Source: Hyphomicrobiales bacterium (GTDB taxonomy: Bacteria; Pseudomonadota; Alphaproteobacteria; Rhizobiales; Rhizobiaceae). Taken from it: a stretch of 64,000 bases of DNA. Positions 33,913 through 43,153 of this stretch are shown in pieces. Below the pieces are notes generated by a model. That model searched no databases, had not been told where the DNA came from, and saw nothing but the letters and a program-made list of their open reading frames with translations. Within the stretch, counting starts at the first letter, position 1; the number at the start of each line of letters is the position of its first letter. The translations under genes were made by a program, and so were the position numbers. The stretch spans positions 27,070 to 91,069 of the forward strand of contig UCIV01000036.1 in NCBI GenBank assembly GCA_900472575.1, written 5' to 3'.

Positions 33913-35460
33913 ATGAGCCAGGTTTCGTTTCTGTTGGTCGATGATCTCGAAGAGAACTTGATCTCTCTCGAGGCCCTGCTGCGCCGGGAAGACCTGAACC
34001 TGCTCAAGGCTCGCTCCGGCGATCAGGCATTGGAGCTTCTCCTAGAGCATGATGTCGCGCTGGCGCTGATTGACGTCCAGATGCCAGGCTTGAATGGCTT
34101 TGAGCTTGCCGAACTGATGCGCGGGAATGAGCGCACACGCCGGGTGCCTATTATATTCGTCACGGCCGGCAACACAGCGGACAGCCGCTGGCGGTTTCAG
34201 GGATACGAGGCGGGCGCCGTCGATTTCATCCAGAAGCCGATCGAACCTGATATCCTTCGCAGCAAGACTGTGGTTTTCTTCGAACTCTACCTACAGCGGC
34301 AACAAATCGCCGCCCAGCGTGACGAACTGCAACTGCAGGCCGAAGCATTGAAGGATGCCGATCGACGCAAGAACGAGTTCCTGGCAACACTTGCCCATGA
34401 ACTGCGCAACCCGCTGGCTCCCCTGCGCAATGGGCTAGACATTTTGAAACGCAACCCGAATGGTCAGAATGCAGGCGAAATCCGCAACATGATGGACCGA
34501 CAGTTGGTTCATCTCGTTCGGCTGATCGATGATCTTCTTGACGTGTCACGCGTCAGTCAGGGAAAGATCGAACTTCGAAAAGCTCCGGTCAGGATCGACG
34601 AGATCGTCAACTCCGCGACCGAAGCCAGTCGTCCTCTGATCGACGGGGCAAGGCACGCCTTGACGATCGATTTGCCGGTCGGCGCGCAATGGGTTGATGG
34701 CGATCAGGTCCGCCTGTCCCAAGCCCTGTCAAACCTCTTGAACAATGCCGCCAAATACACTCCGCGGGGCGGGAAGGTCACCCTCACCGTGCGAACGGAA
34801 GGCGACCAAGTGGTCATCGTGGTAACCGACAACGGGGTCGGGATTCCGGAAAACATGCAGGCCAAGGTCTTCCAGCTTTTCACCCAGATAGACGACCATC
34901 TAGAACGCTCCCAGGGCGGGCTCGGCATCGGCCTTGCCCTCGTCCGGCAGCTCGTCGAAATGCACGGTGGCTCGGTGGAGGCATTTAGTGCGGGGCCGGG
35001 GACCGGCAGCCGTTTCACGATCAGGCTCCCCTCGTTGCCTGCATCGGAACTTCCCGCAGAAACGGAACAGCTATCGACCGGCATCCCTTCGTTCAGACCG
35101 CTGAAGGTGCTTGTCGTTGACGACAATCCGATTATCGCGGACACGTTGGGGATGATGTTGGAAGATATCGGCCACGAATTCGAGGCAGTCCACGACGGTC
35201 GGGAGGCCCTTGATGCAGCCAGGCACTACCATCCTGACGTCATTCTCCTCGATATTGGTCTCCCCGGCATGAATGGCTATGAGGTTTGCCGCGCGTTTCG
35301 CAGCGAGGCTGAGTTTCTGACCACGCCCATAATCGCGCAGACCGGCTGGGGCCAGGATCGCGACAAGGAACTAGCGACCGAGGCCGGCTTCAATTTCCAT
35401 CTGACGAAACCCGTCCCACTGGAACAGTTACAGAAGGTGTTTTCGAGACTTGCAAATTAG
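33913..35460 (+). CDS. hybrid histidine kinase: REC-HisKA-HATPase-REC, soluble
   Basis: 515 residues with no membrane segment. The N-terminal receiver has Asp54 (ALIDVQMPG); the kinase has H-box LAHELRNPLAPLRNG (His162), NLLNNAAKYTPRGG, DNGVGI and GGLGIGLAL; the C-terminal receiver has Asp447 (LLDIGLPG). It begins one base after the cheB stop. Being cytoplasmic and able to receive phosphate at both ends, it is a natural relay partner of the membrane kinase encoded first in the operon. Confidence 0.9.
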   Translation: MSQVSFLLVDDLEENLISLEALLRREDLNLLKARSGDQALELLLEHDVALALIDVQMPGLNGFELAELMRGNERTRRVPIIFVTAGNTADSRWRFQGYEAGAVDFIQKPIEPDILRSKTVVFFELYLQRQQIAAQRDELQLQAEALKDADRRKNEFLATLAHELRNPLAPLRNGLDILKRNPNGQNAGEIRNMMDRQLVHLVRLIDDLLDVSRVSQGKIELRKAPVRIDEIVNSATEASRPLIDGARHALTIDLPVGAQWVDGDQVRLSQALSNLLNNAAKYTPRGGKVTLTVRTEGDQVVIVVTDNGVGIPENMQAKVFQLFTQIDDHLERSQGGLGIGLALVRQLVEMHGGSVEAFSAGPGTGSRFTIRLPSLPASELPAETEQLSTGIPSFRPLKVLVVDDNPIIADTLGMMLEDIGHEFEAVHDGREALDAARHYHPDVILLDIGLPGMNGYEVCRAFRSEAEFLTTPIIAQTGWGQDRDKELATEAGFNFHLTKPVPLEQLQKVFSRLAN

Positions 35461-35539
35461 TTGGAGGCATCACCCGCAGAATAATTGCAGGTCGTATTTA
35501 AGCTCTTGATGAAGATCGAAATTTTGGCCCACCTATTCT

Positions 35540-36717
35540 TCATGAACTGAGAGGTAGAGGATCGGTGCCTTCGCTCAGGATTGCAAGGTACCGTCTATAA
35601 CTAAACACACGGGCACGCTTGCGGCCAGTGACCTCATCAACGATGCCCAATCGCTCCAGGTCTGCGAGCGCGGCGTTAACCGTTGGTGCGGACAGACCTG
35701 TTATCTGAACAATCTGGTTCGCCGTGTGAAAGGGGTTTTTCTGAAATAGCTCGTGAATGCGAAGGACCGACCCTGCTCTGTCACTTTCCATCGTGATCTT
35801 CTCCCGATCTTCCTTGAAAAGATCAACGATCTGCGTGGCAGCCTCAAATGCCTGATTGGCAGTGTCGGCGACGCCTGCGAGGAAGAAGTCCAACCAAGCT
35901 TCCCAGTTTCCGTTTTCGCGAACCTCCTGCAGCAACCGATAATATTTTCTCCGATGGGACTTCAGATAGAGGCTGAAGGTAGAGAAGCGGCTTTTGCAGC
36001 ACGCCGTTCATGCAAAGATACAGGGTTACAAGCAGGCGGCCGATACGACCATTACCATCGAGAAACGGATGGATTGTTTCGAATTGCACATGCAACAGGC
36101 CAGCCTTTATCAGTGCCGGCAACCGCGATTGATCGTCATGCATGAAGCGCTCGAACGCATCCAGGCAACCTGCCAGTTCAGTGACGGGTGGTGGCACGAA
36201 AAGTACGTTACCGGGCCGCGTGCCACCAATCCAATTTTGCGAGCGGCGGAACTCTCCGGGATCCTTGGTGCCTCCTCGCAAACTGTGCAGGAGACTGGCG
36301 CATCTCGCGGATCAGACGCAATGACATGGGCAGCGTTTCCAGCCGCTCCAAACCATACATCATGGCGTCGACGTAGTTGGAGACTTCACGAATATCATCA
36401 ACCGGCTGCTTAGCCTGAGCTTCGGTTTCGACCGCAAAAGATCGGAAAGCGTCGACTGCGTACCTTCAATCTGCGAGGAAAGAACAGCTTCCTTTCTCGC
36501 ATACATGTAGAGAAAGCTCCTGTCGCAGGGGCAGCATTGTGATACCATCTAGGCGTCCTAGCGCTCGCTCTGCTAGGCTGAGGCGCTCAAGCAAAGAAAG
36601 CACATCATTCGCCGGCTCGGATGGCAATGGTGGAGGGACGAACGCACGCACTGTTTCATTGGCAGCGACCGTTTCGACGAAGCGACCCAAGCGATGTTTG
36701 GATTCGGAATCAGACAT
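35540..36717 (-). pseudogene. Fic-domain AMPylase with four frameshifts
   Basis: Reading frames join to a full Fic protein: MSDSESKHRLGRFVETVAAN; YARKEAVLSSQIEGTQSTLS (the inhibitory Fic_N helix); QPVDDIREVSNYVDAMMYG; GTKDPGEFRRSQNWIGGTRP; the active site HPFLDGNGRIGR; and a C-terminal winged helix ITGLSAPTVNAALADLERLG. Shifts occur near 36510, 36440, 36290 and 35980. Fic enzymes transfer AMP to target hydroxyls; this class (Fic_N plus winged helix) is often linked to toxin-like regulation. The catalytic motif is intact but the gene cannot yield the full protein. Confidence 0.8.
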
Positions 36718-37318
36718 AACCCGATATCAGGCGCGCGCCTTATTTAAACAATAAGCATTTTATTTAATTAACCGGCAGACTTAGATAAGCGCGCTTAATT
36801 AGCGCGCTGACATTGAATTCCTGAGATTTGATCCAGGCGGCATGCGAGCCCTAATACGATTATTAAGCGCCATTAAAAGTGACACGCCCGATACATCTTT
36901 TGTCAAACCTCGCCTCCTATTCCCGCTCGCCCTCGGCCTTGGCGCCGAGAGAAACGGAATAGGCATGACCAAAAACGATATTTCATCACGCCATTTTCAG
37001 CGAAAGATATCTGAATTCTGCAAGCTGCGTATCGCGCCAATCGCATCCGGGCGGGTGTTGGAGAATATCCGGCCCTACCTGGTCAGTGCATCCTCTTCGA
37101 CGTAGTGACAGAGATCACCGTCCGGGCGGTTTCCCGAACCGTCTCGATCGCCGCCTCGACAGTGCGGGCGCGGGATATCCTCGCAAGAGCCTTGGACAAA
37201 GAAGCGAGGGGCGTTGAAGGTCTCGTTCGCTGGTCCATCGACCACCGCCTTTCTTCTGGCATTAGCCATTATTTTAGCGTCCAGTTTTCCACAAAACGCC
37301 GATTTTTGACAGCTAAAC
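36718..37318 (+). other. AT-rich intergenic region
   Basis: AT-rich upstream of the Fic gene (36720-36800), then unassigned sequence. Frames are short and have no family signal. It probably contained promoters for the Fic gene and sequences lost with the TonB receptor. Confidence 0.4.
36788..36808. repeat. inverted repeat AGCGCGC-N7-GCGCGCT
   Basis: Perfect seven-base arms at 36788-36794 and 36802-36808 around TTAATTA, about 70 bases upstream of the Fic pseudogene start. This could be an operator for a dimeric regulator. No U-run follows, so it is not a terminator. Confidence 0.45.
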
Positions 37319-37527
37319 TTATGTGACGGTGATTTCCGAGAGATCAGGAGGTTCGGTCTTTGCGACATAGCCATCGACAGGGCCGCGCGCATCCATATTT
37401 CCCTCGCCCTGCAAAATGATGGGGGCCAGCGTGGTGCCCTGCGCTTCCTGCGCGCGTGCAATCGAGCCCGCGGAAAGAGCCGAACAAGGGCTGTCGTGAC
37501 TAAGAGATCAGATTGGATGAAACGCAT
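37319..37527 (-). pseudogene. N-terminal fragment of a TonB-dependent receptor
   Basis: The minus strand has a signal-peptide-like stretch (LLVTTAL in one frame, ALSAGSIARAQ in another), followed by EAQGTTLAPIILQGEG and GPVDGYVAKTEPPD. APIILQGEG and GPVDGYVAKT are typical of the plug start of rhizobial siderophore receptors. The frame stops at 37319, and the plug and barrel are absent. A frameshift in the signal peptide is also likely. Confidence 0.6.
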
Positions 37528-37644
37528 GCCGCCCCCGCGGAATAATCTGATCGATCATCTTTCTATCGACAGCGCGGACACAAATCCAATAAATGGGAGT
37601 AGCAATTTTCAGAAGTTTAAAGTCTGAAATGAGACCTGACAGCA

Positions 37645-38616
37645 ATGAGCGACCCAAAGTCGATGACGACCACAGGCAGACAACGTGCCACCAATTTCGA
37701 ACTGAGGCATTTGAGATACTTCATCGCTTTGGTTGAGGAGCGAAATTTCGAGCGCGCGGCAGCAAGGCTCGGCATTGCACAACCCGGACTCAGCCAGCAA
37801 ATCATCGCTCTGGAGGCAATCGTAGGCCTGCCGCTGCTCGATCGCACCAAGCGCGCTGTCAAACTGACCCCCACCGGGAATGCACTGTTCGAGGACGCGG
37901 TGAAGATCGTGGCGCAAGCCGATGAAACGCTTTCCCAGCTCAAGCGCCTCGGCCGCGGCGAGACGGGCAGGATCACCATCGGCTACGTCGCGTCTGCGGC
38001 CTATTCTGGCATCCTGACGGACACGCTCGCCTCCTTCCGGCGTGCCCTGCCGGATATCGAACTCCACCTACTGGAACTGGAAATGCGCCAGCAGCTGGAG
38101 AAGATTAGGCAAGGCGAACTCGATTTCGGCTATATCCGCCCGCCCGCGCCAATCCCTTCGGAACTCAACGCCACGGTCGTCCTGAAGGAGCCACTGGTCG
38201 CCGCGCTGCCGGCCACCCATCCACAATCATCCAGGGCTGCAATCCGCCTTCGCGATCTTCAGGAAGAAACCTTCATCACGCCGCGCCAGCCGAGCGATAT
38301 CGGCTTCCATGCCAATACGCTTGATGCCTGCGGCGAGGCGGGTTTCAAGCCGAAGATTAATTCGAACGGCCGCGACTTCACGACCATCGCCAGCATGATC
38401 GCCGTCGGTATCGGCATCGCGCTGGTGCCGAAGAGCATGGATTGCTTTCGGCTTCCCGGCCTGCGCTACGTGCCGCTGATCGACAATGACGTGACGACCG
38501 ATCTCGCCGTCGTGTATCGAAAAAGCGACGTAAATCCGTCGGTTAGGGCTTTCATCGCCCACCACAGAAGTCTTATGCGCAGACAGGGGAGTTCTGGGGA
38601 CCGTAGTGAGGATTAA
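37645..38616 (+). CDS. LysR-family transcriptional regulator
   Basis: 323 residues. The winged helix-turn-helix is at about residues 20-80 (LRHLRYFIALVEERNFERAA, LGIAQPGLSQQI), followed by the effector-binding domain. BenM/CatR-like features include GRITIGYVASA and a C-terminal VYRKSD. The effector is unknown. LysR regulators usually control a divergent neighbour; here that neighbour is the TonB-receptor fragment, so the regulator may have lost its target. Confidence 0.88.
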   Translation: MSDPKSMTTTGRQRATNFELRHLRYFIALVEERNFERAAARLGIAQPGLSQQIIALEAIVGLPLLDRTKRAVKLTPTGNALFEDAVKIVAQADETLSQLKRLGRGETGRITIGYVASAAYSGILTDTLASFRRALPDIELHLLELEMRQQLEKIRQGELDFGYIRPPAPIPSELNATVVLKEPLVAALPATHPQSSRAAIRLRDLQEETFITPRQPSDIGFHANTLDACGEAGFKPKINSNGRDFTTIASMIAVGIGIALVPKSMDCFRLPGLRYVPLIDNDVTTDLAVVYRKSDVNPSVRAFIAHHRSLMRRQGSSGDRSED

Positions 38617-38722
38617 TGCTCTTGAGCCAAACCGAACTTCGACCCGACATCGCAGATCTGCTAAGTATCTGCAAATTTCTTAATTTAGAGCGAAAACAGG
38701 ACTCGGCGTAAGGCATTTTTAT

Positions 38723-38738
38723 GAGACCTCAAGGTCTC
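38723..38738. repeat. short perfect inverted repeat GAGACCT-CA-AGGTCTC
   Basis: Seven-base arms with a two-base centre, located between the LysR stop and the ohr stop (convergent genes). The flank lacks a U-run on either strand, so a terminator role is doubtful. Confidence 0.35.
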
Positions 38739-38989
38739 GGGAGCAGACGTTGCAGACTGACTTCTCAACGAACCGGTCATGGCGCGTCCTTGACTGTGTA
38801 ATCAGACTGGTTTGACGCTCACCAATCACTCCGTTCCGGGCATCACGGGCCTAGCTGCCACCCTCACTTTATGAGGGCGGCAGCGATGACGGAAGCCTCG
38901 TTCGACGTTGCGTCGAGGACGCATGGTGTCATCAGCGCGGCCAGAATGAGGGGGCAGCCATCAACATATTGTCAGAGGATGATCAATCC

Positions 38990-39406
38990 TCATGCGAGAT
39001 TAAGCTCTACGTCGATATTGCCACGAGTGGCCTTCGAATAGGGGCAAAGCTGATGGGCATCATGAATGATCGCCTGTGCGACATCCCGATCCATGCCCGG
39101 CAGGCTGACATTCAGGCGGGCCTGCAGAAAGAACTCGCCCTCGCTCGTCCCGAGGTGAACCTCCGCATCGACGGCGACATCCGCCGGCAGCCGCAATTGC
39201 CGCGTTCCGGCAGCGCGGGTCATGGCGCCGATGAAGCATGCCGACCAGCCGGCGGCGAACAGCTGTTCCGGGTTGGTACCGGGGCGACCGCTTCCCGGAG
39301 AAGAAAGCTTTACCTCCAGCGCGGCATCGTCGCTGCGTGCGAAACCTTCGCGTCCACCCGTGGTGTGGGTCCGTCCGGTATAAAGAACATTGTCGATCTT
39401 CGGCAT
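38990..39406 (-). CDS. ohr: organic hydroperoxide resistance protein Ohr (OsmC family)
   Basis: 138 residues with the OsmC/Ohr fold. The reactive cysteines are Cys57 (WSACFIGAM) and Cys121 (HQLCPYS), and Arg near residue 20 (GGREGFARSDD) completes the active site. Ohr reduces organic and fatty-acid hydroperoxides using lipoyl dithiols. A MarR-type OhrR regulator usually lies adjacent but is not seen here. Confidence 0.9.
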   Translation of the reverse strand: MPKIDNVLYTGRTHTTGGREGFARSDDAALEVKLSSPGSGRPGTNPEQLFAAGWSACFIGAMTRAAGTRQLRLPADVAVDAEVHLGTSEGEFFLQARLNVSLPGMDRDVAQAIIHDAHQLCPYSKATRGNIDVELNLA

Positions 39407-39567
39407 GGCAAAACTCCTTTTAAGCCAGGCCAGCGTTGTTCGCTGACAGGGAGGTTTTTGGCCCGCTGGAGTATCTGCGCTGTTTCAGGACAACCGGTGA
39501 AATGTAACAAACAGTATATGGGACCCGGCAGATCCAAAAATGAGCGCCGGAACACCGGCGCCAGTCA

Positions 39568-40899
39568 TCATCGCAATGTCAGTTCCACGGCAAGCCCGCC
39601 GCCGTCGCGATTATAAAGCTTCACTTTGCCGCCAAGGGCCGTGGCCAGTTGCTGGGCGATCGCAAGCCCCAGTCCCGTGCCGCCGGTCTCGCGATTGCGG
39701 GACTGTTCCAGCCGCACAAAAGGCCGCATAGCGGCCTCCAGCATCTCGTCAGGTATGCCCGGCCCCCGATCGAGAATGCTCAGGACCGTTTCGCCATTTT
39801 GCTTCCGCTCGACGCTCAGCTCCGCCGCACCGGCAAACTTGACCGCGTTATCGATGGCATTGGTCAGGATACGTCGCAACGCATGCGGCTTGGTCGTGAT
39901 CGTGCCCTGTACGGGGCCGATCACTGTCACCGCCTTGCCCGTATCCTGATAATCATAGGCAATGCTGTCGATGAAGGACGAAAGGTCGATGCGCGACGTC
40001 TTCTCGCCATTGCCATGCGAACTTCGCGCATAGGCGATCCCATCTTTTACCAGCATTTCGATCTCGCGCAGGTCGCTGACCAGCTTGTCGCGTTCCGGGC
40101 TCTCATCCGCCATGTCGACGCGCAGCCGCATACGGGCGATCGGCGTCTGAAGATCGTGGGAAATGGCTGCAAGGATCTGCACCCGCTCCTCGAGATGATG
40201 GGCGATCCGGTCGCGCATGGCGTTGAATGCCCGCGCCGCATGGGCCACCTCGCGCGGACCGGTCTCGCTGATCGGCTTGCCCTTGGCATTCGGATCAAGC
40301 GCATCGGCGGCGGCGGCGAGATCGCCAAGCGGCCGGAATGCCTGACGCACAACAAGCCAGGTGCAGAGGACGAGCAGCAGCATCTGCACCGTAAAGACAT
40401 AAGGCAGCCAGCTGGCCAGCGGCATCACACCGCGCGGTGTCACGTCGATCGTAAGCGGGGAACCGTCGGAAAGCGTCAGATGACCCTGTAGCCTGCCATT
40501 CTCACCGGGAATGGCTTGTACGGTCAGTGGGAATTTTTGACCCGCGGCGTCCTCGATCCGAGCGGCGATGTCGGCTCCACGTCCCGACATGTCGGGAACA
40601 CCAGGAACACCGGTTCCAAGCTCCAGCCGATAGTTTCCGCGGCTGAGACGATCGAGCCATGCCGGACGTTCTGCCGCCGGCAGCCGGTCGATCACCGCGA
40701 TCGAGGTTGCAAGGTCGCTTTCGAGCGTACCGAGCATCACGGCCTTGGCAGATGTATAGCGCTCGAAAAACAGGATGCTGAAGGAAAGGCCGTACGCAAT
40801 AGCAAGGCCTGAAAAGAGGATGAGAAACAGGCGCGCGCGCAGGGTGCCCGGCCAGAAGGCGAAAGACCGGCTCGCCTTGTCCGCCGCCGGCTCTGTCAT
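39568..40899 (-). CDS. sensor histidine kinase with HAMP domain
   Basis: 443 residues. Two membrane helices (about 22-45 and 165-190) flank a periplasmic sensor; HAMP follows (residues 190-245), then HisKA with AAISHDLQTPIARMRLRVD and HATPase with NAIDNAVKF, DRGPGIP and GGTGLGLAIA. It resembles EnvZ/RstB-like kinases. The ATG overlaps the stop of the response regulator gene, so the two form a two-component pair. Signal unknown. Confidence 0.9.
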   Translation of the reverse strand: MTEPAADKASRSFAFWPGTLRARLFLILFSGLAIAYGLSFSILFFERYTSAKAVMLGTLESDLATSIAVIDRLPAAERPAWLDRLSRGNYRLELGTGVPGVPDMSGRGADIAARIEDAAGQKFPLTVQAIPGENGRLQGHLTLSDGSPLTIDVTPRGVMPLASWLPYVFTVQMLLLVLCTWLVVRQAFRPLGDLAAAADALDPNAKGKPISETGPREVAHAARAFNAMRDRIAHHLEERVQILAAISHDLQTPIARMRLRVDMADESPERDKLVSDLREIEMLVKDGIAYARSSHGNGEKTSRIDLSSFIDSIAYDYQDTGKAVTVIGPVQGTITTKPHALRRILTNAIDNAVKFAGAAELSVERKQNGETVLSILDRGPGIPDEMLEAAMRPFVRLEQSRNRETGGTGLGLAIAQQLATALGGKVKLYNRDGGGLAVELTLR

Positions 40900-41636
40900 G
40901 TCCTGGGCTCCGAAATTTCCACCGGCACCGCAAAGACATAACCTTCTGCACGTATAGTCTTGATATAAGTCGGCTCGCGCGCGTCGTCGCCCAGCCGCTG
41001 GCGGACACGGCTGACGAGAAGATCGATCGAACGGTCAAACAGTTCCGCATCGCGGCCCTGCGTCAGGTTCAAGAGCTGGTCGCGGTTGAGAACACGCTGC
41101 GGATGGTCGATGAAGACGCGGAGCAGCCGATATTCGGCACCGCTCAGGGCAATCTCCGTGCCTTCGGGATCGAGCAGATGGCGGCCGACGGTATCGAGGC
41201 GCCATGTTCCGAAGGTCAGGATCTGGCCCGCCTCGCTGATCTGCAGGTTTGGTGGCAACATTCTCGTGCGGCGAAGAACGGCCTTGATGCGGGCCAGGAG
41301 CTCGCGTGCAGCAAAAGGTTTCGGCAGATAGTCGTCCGCACCCATTTCCAGCCCGATGACACGGTCCATCTCGTCGTCGCGGGCGGTCAGCATCAGGACC
41401 GGCGTCGCCTTGTGCTTGCCGGCCCGCAGCTCCCGGCAGAGAACAAGCCCGTCATCGCCCGGCATCATCACGTCGAGCACGATCAGATCCACCGCATTGG
41501 CATCCAGGAAGCCGCGCATCTGCCGGCCATCGGCCGCGACGCTGGTGCGCAGGCCGTTTTTCTTCAGATAGCTCGACACCAGTTCACGGATCTCGCGATC
41601 GTCGTCGACGATCAGGATATGGTCGATATGCTCCAT
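40896..41636 (-). CDS. OmpR/PhoB-family response regulator
   Basis: About 246 residues. Receiver: acidic ILIVDDDREIRE, acceptor aspartate in LIVLDVMMPGDDG, TAR and KPFAARELLARI. C-terminal winged helix: EIALSGAEYRLLRVFIDHPQ and SRVRQRLGDDAREPTYIKTI. The ATG at 41636 (MEHIDHILIVDDD) is more likely than one five residues upstream. Target genes are not known; the divergent-looking neighbours include an exported hydrolase on the same strand. Confidence 0.9.
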   Translation of the reverse strand: MEHIDHILIVDDDREIRELVSSYLKKNGLRTSVAADGRQMRGFLDANAVDLIVLDVMMPGDDGLVLCRELRAGKHKATPVLMLTARDDEMDRVIGLEMGADDYLPKPFAARELLARIKAVLRRTRMLPPNLQISEAGQILTFGTWRLDTVGRHLLDPEGTEIALSGAEYRLLRVFIDHPQRVLNRDQLLNLTQGRDAELFDRSIDLLVSRVRQRLGDDAREPTYIKTIRAEGYVFAVPVEISEPRT

Positions 41637-41759
41637 CTCGGGTTCTCGCATCCTTTGTCTTTGCTGCGTGTCGAGGCATTTCCATTTAGCGCTGGATGCG
41701 GCCGCCGCGAAGCCGGGAAATGCACCGCAGCAACCTGTTCAGCCGGAAATTCGTGGCGT

Positions 41760-42812
41760 CTAGAATTTCGCGACGTCGAGCACCGCGCGGGCGAATTGCG
41801 CCGGCGCTTCCTGCGGCAGGTTGTGACCGATGCCATCGCCGATCGTGCGATGTTCGTAGCGTCCTGAAAACCGGGCGGTATAGGCGGATGGATCAGGATG
41901 CGGAGCACCATTGGCGTCACCTTCCATGGTGATGGTGGGAATGGTCACGACCGGTGCCTTGGCAAGCAGCGCCTCATAGGCATCGTATTTCGCCTCGCCG
42001 GCAACCAGTCCGAGCCTCCAGCGATAATTGTGGATGGTGATATCGACATGGTCGGGACTGTCGAATGCGCTGGCGGAGCGGTTGAAGGTTTCGTCATCGA
42101 ACTTCCAGGTGGGCGACGCCGTCTGCCAGATGAGACGCGCAAAATCATGGGTATGCGCGGCGTAACCGGCACGGCCGCGTTCGGTGGCGAAATAGAACTG
42201 GTACCACCAGGCAAGCTCGGCCTTGGGCGCAAGTGGAGCGCGATTGGCTTCCTGGCTGCCAATCAGGTAGCCGCTGACGGACACTAGCGCCTTGAAGCGT
42301 TGCGGCCAGAGTACGGCCATGATATCCGCAGTCCTCGCACCCCAGTCATAACCGGCAACGATCGCGGTCTCGATCTTGAGCGCGTCCATCAGCGCGATCA
42401 TGTCGACCGCAAGTGCAGCCTGCTGCCCATTGCGGGGCGTTTCGGCAGAGAGAAACCGTGTCGTGCCATAACCGCGCAGATAGGGAATTATGACCCGATA
42501 CCCGGCATCGGCAAGGATCGGCGCAACATCGACATAGCTGTAGATGTCGTATGGCCATCCGTGCAGCAGCAGGACGACGGGACCATTTGCCGGGCCATCC
42601 TCTGCATATCCGATATTGAGGACACCTGCATCGACCTGCTTCAGGGCAGCAAATTTCGTATGGCCACCCGGCCTGCCTTGCGAATTGCCAGATGATCCGG
42701 CTGCGGCGGATTGAGCATTGGCCAGCGAAGTGGCGCCGAGCTCGACGGCTGCGACGGTCATGGCTGCCAGGCCAAAGAAGCGGCGGCGTTGAAGCTGAAA
42801 CATATCGGTCAT
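41760..42812 (-). CDS. exported epoxide-hydrolase-like alpha/beta hydrolase
   Basis: 350 residues with a twin-arginine-like signal (RRRFFGLAAMTVAA). LLLHGWPYDIYSYVDVAP forms the oxyanion region, AGYDWGARTADI supplies an aspartate nucleophile as in epoxide hydrolases and haloalkane dehalogenases, and IGDGIGHNLPQEAP the catalytic histidine. The true start is 42812; a long upstream extension of the frame is not coding. Substrate unknown. It may be controlled by the neighbouring two-component system. Confidence 0.85.
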   Translation of the reverse strand: MTDMFQLQRRRFFGLAAMTVAAVELGATSLANAQSAAAGSSGNSQGRPGGHTKFAALKQVDAGVLNIGYAEDGPANGPVVLLLHGWPYDIYSYVDVAPILADAGYRVIIPYLRGYGTTRFLSAETPRNGQQAALAVDMIALMDALKIETAIVAGYDWGARTADIMAVLWPQRFKALVSVSGYLIGSQEANRAPLAPKAELAWWYQFYFATERGRAGYAAHTHDFARLIWQTASPTWKFDDETFNRSASAFDSPDHVDITIHNYRWRLGLVAGEAKYDAYEALLAKAPVVTIPTITMEGDANGAPHPDPSAYTARFSGRYEHRTIGDGIGHNLPQEAPAQFARAVLDVAKF

Positions 42813-43153
42813 GGGTTTTCTCCGGTTCGCGTTGATGACGATCCCCAAGAAACAGCCAGTATGTATTGTCGATATGTCCTGCGACCTGCTCAACTGCAAG
42901 CAACTGTAGCGGCACGCCGCCGAGATACAGTTCGATACAAAGACCTCGCCTCGCCTGCGCAAAAAGACGACGAGATGGCCGGTCCCGCCCGCCTGATCGT
43001 TTCTTATTATGGCGGCGGGGTCGCCTCCTACACTCCGATACATTTCTCCCTGAAGCCCGACACATCCCGGATACCTGCGCCCGACCAGATTGGCGCAGTT
43101 GCCGATCACGCCCATGTCGGCGGCGCCAAGATCCACCAAGGGCTTCAGAGGAC
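42813..43153 (+). other. intergenic region between divergent hydrolase and dipZ genes
   Basis: Open frames on both strands pass through here, but none has a start with a ribosome binding site or a family signal. Likely holds the promoters of the two divergent genes. Confidence 0.4.

Noticed and set aside
38723..38738. Inverted repeat as a terminator of the LysR gene
   Set aside because: No U-run follows on either strand, so it is listed only as a repeat.
42826..43139. N-terminal extension of the 41760 hydrolase frame
   Set aside because: The extension lacks similarity to hydrolases; a twin-arginine-like signal and ribosome site mark the true start at 42812.
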